Shown here one piece after another: positions 5,971 through 9,712 of a stretch of 9,712 bases of DNA (position 1 is its first letter; the number at the start of each line of letters is the position of its first letter). The stretch comes from Gammaproteobacteria bacterium (GTDB lineage: Bacteria; Pseudomonadota; Gammaproteobacteria; Pseudomonadales; Azotimanducaceae). The notes under the pieces are model-generated. The model saw only the letters and a list, made by a program, of their open reading frames with translations. It made no database searches and was not told the DNA's origin. Location: NCBI GenBank assembly GCA_030432795.1, contig JAUILW010000095.1, positions 1 to 9,712 on the forward strand. Reading direction: 5' to 3'. Made by a program: the position numbers and the translations under genes.

Positions 5971-8133
5971 GTGGCAGAAGCGGAGTCGTATTCTTCGAGT
6001 GACCGTGGGCGGGCAGAACGATTGCTTGCCGAAATGAGCCTTGAGCAGAAGATCGGTCAACTCGTGCAGGTCGAAGGCGCTTACGGGTCGCTCCCAGATC
6101 ACCTGCGAGAGGCCGTTGTTTGCGGCGCTGTAGGCTCGATCATCAACGAAGTGGATCCAGCCACCCTCAACGAGCTGCAGCGCATTGCACGTGAGGAAAG
6201 TCCGCACGGTATCCCTCTGCTGATCGGACGCGACGTCATTCACGGATTTCACACCGTGTTTCCAATTCCGCTCGGCATGGCTGCTTCCTGGAACGACACG
6301 TTGGTGGAGCAAGCCGCTCGTCTATCTGCATGGGAAGCTGCGCAGCAGGGCGTGAACTGGACTTTCTCACCCATGCTCGATGTGAGCCGGGACCCCCGTT
6401 GGGGTCGCATTGCCGAGAGTTTTGGCGAAGACCCGCTGCTCACCGCCCGCTTGGGCGCGGCCATGGTGCGGGGCTATCAGAACGATACAGAGCATCCGCT
6501 GGTCAGTTGTCTCAAACATTTTGTGGGGTACGGCGCTTGTGAGGCAGGCAAGGACTACAACACCACGAACCTGCCTGAGATCGAGTTGCGCAATGTCTAT
6601 CTGCCGCCCTTCGAGGCCGCCGTGCGGGCGGGTGCCCTGACCGTCATGCCGTCGTTCAGCGACCTCAACGGCATGCCGCCGAGCGGCAACGCCTGGCTGC
6701 TGCGAGATGTGCTGCGCGGGGAGTGGCAGTTCGACGGCTTGGTGGTGAGCGACTGGGCGTCGATCAGCCAACTCGTGGTGCATGGCGTTGCCGAGAATGA
6801 GGCAAATGCCGCCGCACAGGCTGCACGGGCTGGCGTGAACATGGACATGGTGAGCGGCGCGTACGCAGCTCACTTAGCTCAGCTGGTAGAAGCGGGTGCG
6901 CTGAACGAGCAACTCGTCGACGAGCTGGTGTTGGAGGTGCTGAGGGTTAAGTTCGCGGCCGGGTTGTTTGATGCGCCGGTGCGCGTATATCACATGGCAA
7001 CACAAACACCGGCAGCGCTGGCTTTGGCGCAGGAAGTGGCAGAGCAGAGCATCGTTCTGCTCAAGAACAACGACGTGCTGCCGCTGGCCATCGAGGGTCG
7101 TGTTTGCCTTCTTGGGCCGTTGGCGGATCAGCCGTACGAGCAGCTGGGCACGTGGGTGTTCGACGGTGACGTCGCTCGCAGCGTGACCATTCGTGAAGCT
7201 TTTGCTGCGACGTTTGGGGGGCGCCTCAGCTACGACCCGGTTCTGGAAACCAGTCGGGATCGCAGCCAGGCGGGGTTCGATGCCGCTGCTACCCTGGCCT
7301 GGCAGAGTGATGTCGTGGTGCTCGCGCTGGGCGAAGAAGCCATACTCTCGGGTGAGGCGCACTGCCGCTCGGACATTCAGTTGCCTGGAGCGCAATCGGC
7401 ACTCGTAGAGCACATTGCAGCGCTCGGCAAGCCAGTTATTGTGGCCATCCTCGCGGGACGTCCTCTGGCGATTTCGGAAGTGGTCGAACGCGCAGATGCG
7501 CTTCTATACGCCTGGCATCCGGGCAGCATGGCAGGAACTGCTTTGCTGAACGTGATAACGGGGGGAGTGGATGCGTCGGGACGTCTTCCTGTGACGCTGC
7601 CGAGGCGGGTCGGTCAGGTGCCGATCTACTACGCCCATGGTCACACCGGCAAACCGGCCACCCCGGAAACCGTGATCCATATCGATGACATCGATCCGAA
7701 AGCGCCGCAGACGTCGATTGGTAACACGTCGTTTCATTTGGACGTCGACCCAAGCCCCCTGTTTCCCTTCGGTTTTGGCCTGTCGTACACAACCTTCGAG
7801 TTTCACAACCTGAGGGAGGAAGCGGTCGCCGACGATGAAGCGGTCGCGATGGCTGTGGATGTGATTAACAGCGGCGCCCGCGCAGGGGTGACGGTTGCGC
7901 AGTTGTACGTGCGCGACCTGGTCGCGAGTGCCACGCGCCCAGTCCGCGAGCTCAAAGCGTACGAGCGCCTGACTCTGGAAGCGGGGGAGCGGCGCACCTT
8001 GCGATTCTCCATAAGCAGAGACGCACTCAGCTTCCACAACGGGCGAGCGAAAGTATTCGAGCCAGGGCGATTTCGAATCTGGGTGGGCGAGCACGCGGCC
8101 TGCGGCTTGTCAGCGGAGGTTCTAGTGGAATGA
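5971..8133 (+). CDS. Glycoside hydrolase family 3, BglX-like beta-glucosidase (cytoplasmic)
   Basis: A 720-residue three-domain GH3 enzyme that probably releases glucose from the non-reducing end of beta-gluco-oligosaccharides. The N-terminal TIM barrel has LLIGRDVIHGFHTVFPIPLG (83-102), DPRWGRIAESFGEDP (141-155), KHFVGYG (182-188) and VVSDW with Asp261 as the predicted nucleophile. The second alpha/beta domain has LLKNNDVLPL and the loop LGEEAILSGEAHCRSD, where Glu462 is the likely acid/base. PFGFGLSYTTFEF (599-611) leads into a C-terminal fibronectin type III-like domain to the end. There is no signal peptide, so it acts in the cytoplasm, unlike the periplasmic E. coli BglX. GTG 5971 is the first available in-frame start and has GGGAAG just upstream, somewhat close. 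It is the first gene behind operator 2, and its stop overlaps the next start as ATGA. Linkage specificity (beta-1,3, 1,4 or 1,6) and glucose versus xylose preference cannot be read with certainty. Confidence 0.94.
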   Translation: MAEAESYSSSDRGRAERLLAEMSLEQKIGQLVQVEGAYGSLPDHLREAVVCGAVGSIINEVDPATLNELQRIAREESPHGIPLLIGRDVIHGFHTVFPIPLGMAASWNDTLVEQAARLSAWEAAQQGVNWTFSPMLDVSRDPRWGRIAESFGEDPLLTARLGAAMVRGYQNDTEHPLVSCLKHFVGYGACEAGKDYNTTNLPEIELRNVYLPPFEAAVRAGALTVMPSFSDLNGMPPSGNAWLLRDVLRGEWQFDGLVVSDWASISQLVVHGVAENEANAAAQAARAGVNMDMVSGAYAAHLAQLVEAGALNEQLVDELVLEVLRVKFAAGLFDAPVRVYHMATQTPAALALAQEVAEQSIVLLKNNDVLPLAIEGRVCLLGPLADQPYEQLGTWVFDGDVARSVTIREAFAATFGGRLSYDPVLETSRDRSQAGFDAAATLAWQSDVVVLALGEEAILSGEAHCRSDIQLPGAQSALVEHIAALGKPVIVAILAGRPLAISEVVERADALLYAWHPGSMAGTALLNVITGGVDASGRLPVTLPRRVGQVPIYYAHGHTGKPATPETVIHIDDIDPKAPQTSIGNTSFHLDVDPSPLFPFGFGLSYTTFEFHNLREEAVADDEAVAMAVDVINSGARAGVTVAQLYVRDLVASATRPVRELKAYERLTLEAGERRTLRFSISRDALSFHNGRAKVFEPGRFRIWVGEHAACGLSAEVLVE

Positions 8134-9413
8134 TGCGATGCGTGCTTGTCTTGATGCTGCTGTTTGCTGCTAAGACCTGGGGTGAGGCCATACCAGTGGA
8201 GATCCGCACCAAGGACGATGGCTACCAGCTCTATCGGGGAGATCAACCCTACACGGTGCGGGGTGCTGGCGTCGCCGTCGACTCCGAGGATGCCCTGGAG
8301 ATGTTGCAGGCATTGAAGCGGCACGGCGGTAACTCGTTTCGCACGTGGAACGTTGGTGACGGCTGGTTCCTCGATGCCGCGCACGAGCTTGGCCTGAGCG
8401 TAGCGTTGTGCCTGGACATCAAGCGGGAGCGGCATGGGTACGACTATGGCGATGCCGAGTTCGTCGCGGCACAACTGGAGCAGGCACGAGAGCAGGTACT
8501 GCGTTTTAAGGATCACCCGGCGCTCCTGGCCTGGGTCATCGGCAACGAGCTCAATTACGACTACACCGATCCGCGCGTGTACGACGCGGTGAATGATATC
8601 TCGCGCATGATCCATGCGCTTGACCCCCACCACCCCACAACGACGACTACCGCCGACATCAGTGAGTCGCTCGCGCGTGACATCGCCGAGCGCGCACCTG
8701 ACATCGACTTCATAAGCGTGCAGACCTATGGCGGGCTGTTCGATCTTCCACAGCGTCTCGAAACGACGGGCATTGACAAGCCGATCATGGTCACGGAGTG
8801 GGGCACCATCGGTCACTGGGAAGTACCCAAAACACCCTGGGGAGCACCCATCGAGCTGACGAGTACCCAGAAGGCCGCCGCGTATCACCGAGGCGCCACT
8901 GAGGTGTTGCCACAGCTCGGCACTCGGCTGATCGGCAGCTACGTCTTTCTCTGGGGACAGAAACAGGAACGTACGCCCACCTGGTATGGCGTGTTTGTGG
9001 ACGGCCACCGGACGGAGGCGGTCGATGTGCTCCAGCGTTTCTGGACCGGCTCCATTGTGGAGAATCCTGTTGCATCGGTTGCGTCATTGCTGCTGGACGG
9101 CAAGGACGCAGCGTCCGGTGTCCGTCTCGTCGCGGGTCGCACCTACGAGGCGAATGCGGTTATCGGCGACCTCGAAAGCGATGCGCTGCGCTGGGTCGTG
9201 CTGGAGGAGAGTACCGCCATGCAGGGTGGCGGTGATGCGGAAGAAGTGCCCGCGGATCGCTCGCACATGCTGCAATCGACGGCAGGAAAGCAGGTGATGC
9301 TCACGGCACCGGAAGGCCCCGGTGCGTATCGCCTGTTCGTCTATGCAAAGGATTCAAACGGTGGCGTAGCACACGCCAATTTGCCTTTTTTTGTGGAAAC
9401 GGAGGAGCCCTGA
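8130..9413 (+). CDS. Exported clan GH-A glycosidase, possibly GH158-like endo-beta-1,3-glucanase
   Basis: A 427-residue protein with a Sec signal peptide: MMRCVLVLMLLFAAKTWGEA, with basic Arg3 then a hydrophobic run and likely cleavage around residues 18-20. It has no lipobox, so it is periplasmic or secreted. A GH2/GH5-like TIM barrel follows, with HGGNSFRTWN (65-74), the ERHGYDYGD segment (100-108), WVIGNELNYDY with Glu140 as predicted acid/base, DPHHPTTTTTA, and MVTEWGTIGHWE with Glu223 as predicted nucleophile. After about residue 300 comes a beta-rich C-terminal module (GAYRLFVYAKDSNGGVAHANLPFF). General annotation would be a GH2-type TIM-barrel protein; from memory the ERHG-DY and NEL/TEWG pattern best fits GH158 beta-1,3-glucanases, which I cannot verify here. 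It overlaps the upstream GH3 gene by 4 bp and the downstream one by 1 bp; GGAGG lies at 8115-8119. ATG 8133 is an equally plausible start. Confidence 0.85.
   Translation: MMRCVLVLMLLFAAKTWGEAIPVEIRTKDDGYQLYRGDQPYTVRGAGVAVDSEDALEMLQALKRHGGNSFRTWNVGDGWFLDAAHELGLSVALCLDIKRERHGYDYGDAEFVAAQLEQAREQVLRFKDHPALLAWVIGNELNYDYTDPRVYDAVNDISRMIHALDPHHPTTTTTADISESLARDIAERAPDIDFISVQTYGGLFDLPQRLETTGIDKPIMVTEWGTIGHWEVPKTPWGAPIELTSTQKAAAYHRGATEVLPQLGTRLIGSYVFLWGQKQERTPTWYGVFVDGHRTEAVDVLQRFWTGSIVENPVASVASLLLDGKDAASGVRLVAGRTYEANAVIGDLESDALRWVVLEESTAMQGGGDAEEVPADRSHMLQSTAGKQVMLTAPEGPGAYRLFVYAKDSNGGVAHANLPFFVETEEP
9401..9407 (+). promoter_or_regulatory. Strong ribosome binding site for the second GH3 gene
   Basis: GGAGGAG lies 5 bases before ATG 9413, inside the last codons of the upstream glycosidase gene. 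It fixes the start of the second GH3 protein and shows that the protein lacks an N-terminal signal peptide. Confidence 0.75.
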
Positions 9414-9712
9414 TGTCTGCTTCTGGTTCGGAGCGAGATTTCGTCGAACGCACGCTTGCCGCCATGTCCCTTGCGGACAAGGTGGGGCAGATGACCATGG
9501 CTGAGCGTATGTGGGCCACGCCTGATGACGCTCGTGCGTACCGGCTGGGTGCGGTGCTGTCGGGCGGTGGATCGCATCCCGGCGCCAACACACCGGCGGA
9601 TTGGGTGGCGATGAACGATGCCTACTGGGCGGCGATGATGGAGGGAGAATCGGCACTAGGTGTGCCTATCCTCTTTGGTATCGATGCCGTGCATGGCCAC
9701 AACAATGTCAAG
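9413..9712 (+). CDS. Glycoside hydrolase family 3, ExoP/exo-beta-glucanase-type, N-terminal part (runs off the right edge)
   Basis: The first 100 codons of a second GH3 enzyme are present. The protein begins MSASGSERDFVERTLAAMSL, followed by ADKVGQMTMAE and GAVLSGGGSHPG, and ends the window in GVPILFGIDAVHGHNNVK. The GIDAVHGHNNV motif and the GGGS-P segment are typical of the ExoP/Cel3-like beta-glucan exohydrolase branch of GH3, a different branch from the BglX-like enzyme at 5971. The ATG at 9413 shares one base with the stop of the upstream gene (TGATG) and has a strong Shine-Dalgarno. No signal peptide is present, so the enzyme appears cytoplasmic, although many ExoP-type relatives are exported. 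The nucleophile and C-terminal domains lie beyond the window. Confidence 0.92.
   Translation, partial: MSASGSERDFVERTLAAMSLADKVGQMTMAERMWATPDDARAYRLGAVLSGGGSHPGANTPADWVAMNDAYWAAMMEGESALGVPILFGIDAVHGHNNVK

Noticed and set aside
7803..9008. A 401-codon open frame on the minus strand opposite the GH3 and GH-A glycosidase genes
   Set aside because: It is antisense to two well-supported enzymes, shows low-complexity Ser/Arg-rich composition toward its end, and matches no family I recognise. It is a typical high-GC shadow frame.
1..9712. CRISPR arrays, tRNA genes, insertion sequences, prophage or defence genes
   Set aside because: Apart from the 14-bp operator pair, I saw no direct repeats, terminal inverted repeats, transposase or integrase motifs, or tRNA-like cloverleaf sequences. 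The segment reads as ordinary metabolic genes.

Overview
The window is a compact, high-GC, fully coding chromosomal segment, most likely from a Gammaproteobacterium. The lineage is inferred from the Edd, Eda and Zwf protein types and the BglX-like GH3; no rRNA or other marker is present. I see no mobile elements, RNA genes, CRISPR arrays or long empty stretches. The largest gap is the 156 bp between zwf and the regulator gene.

Layout: on the minus strand, reading right to left, lies a glucose-6-phosphate-to-pyruvate (Entner-Doudoroff) operon in the order zwf - pgl - edd - eda - glk. Its junctions overlap by a few bases or are 16 bp apart, and glk runs off the left edge. A LacI-family regulator gene on the plus strand diverges from it. 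Downstream, in the same direction as the regulator, is a glycosidase operon: a cytoplasmic BglX-like GH3 enzyme, a signal-peptide-bearing clan GH-A glycosidase (possibly GH158-like endo-beta-1,3-glucanase), and the first 100 codons of a second, ExoP-type GH3 enzyme that runs off the right edge.

The most striking structure is regulatory. An identical 14-bp perfect palindrome, TGACAACGTTGTCA, occurs upstream of zwf and upstream of the first GH3 gene, on either side of the LacI gene. In both places the promoter-facing half of the palindrome supplies a TTGTCA -35 hexamer, and a -10-like hexamer follows exactly 17 bp later (TATCTT for zwf, TAGAAT for GH3). This suggests that the LacI protein represses both operons by covering their -35 elements. 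Glycosidases that release glucose from a beta-glucan and the enzymes that burn that glucose would then form one local regulon. The same promoter places the zwf start at GTG 4672 and excludes the longer ATG 4732 start.

None of the individual genes is of an unknown kind. The points worth following up are the twin operator-promoter modules, the coupling of beta-glucan hydrolysis to the ED pathway, and the substrate of the exported GH-A enzyme.
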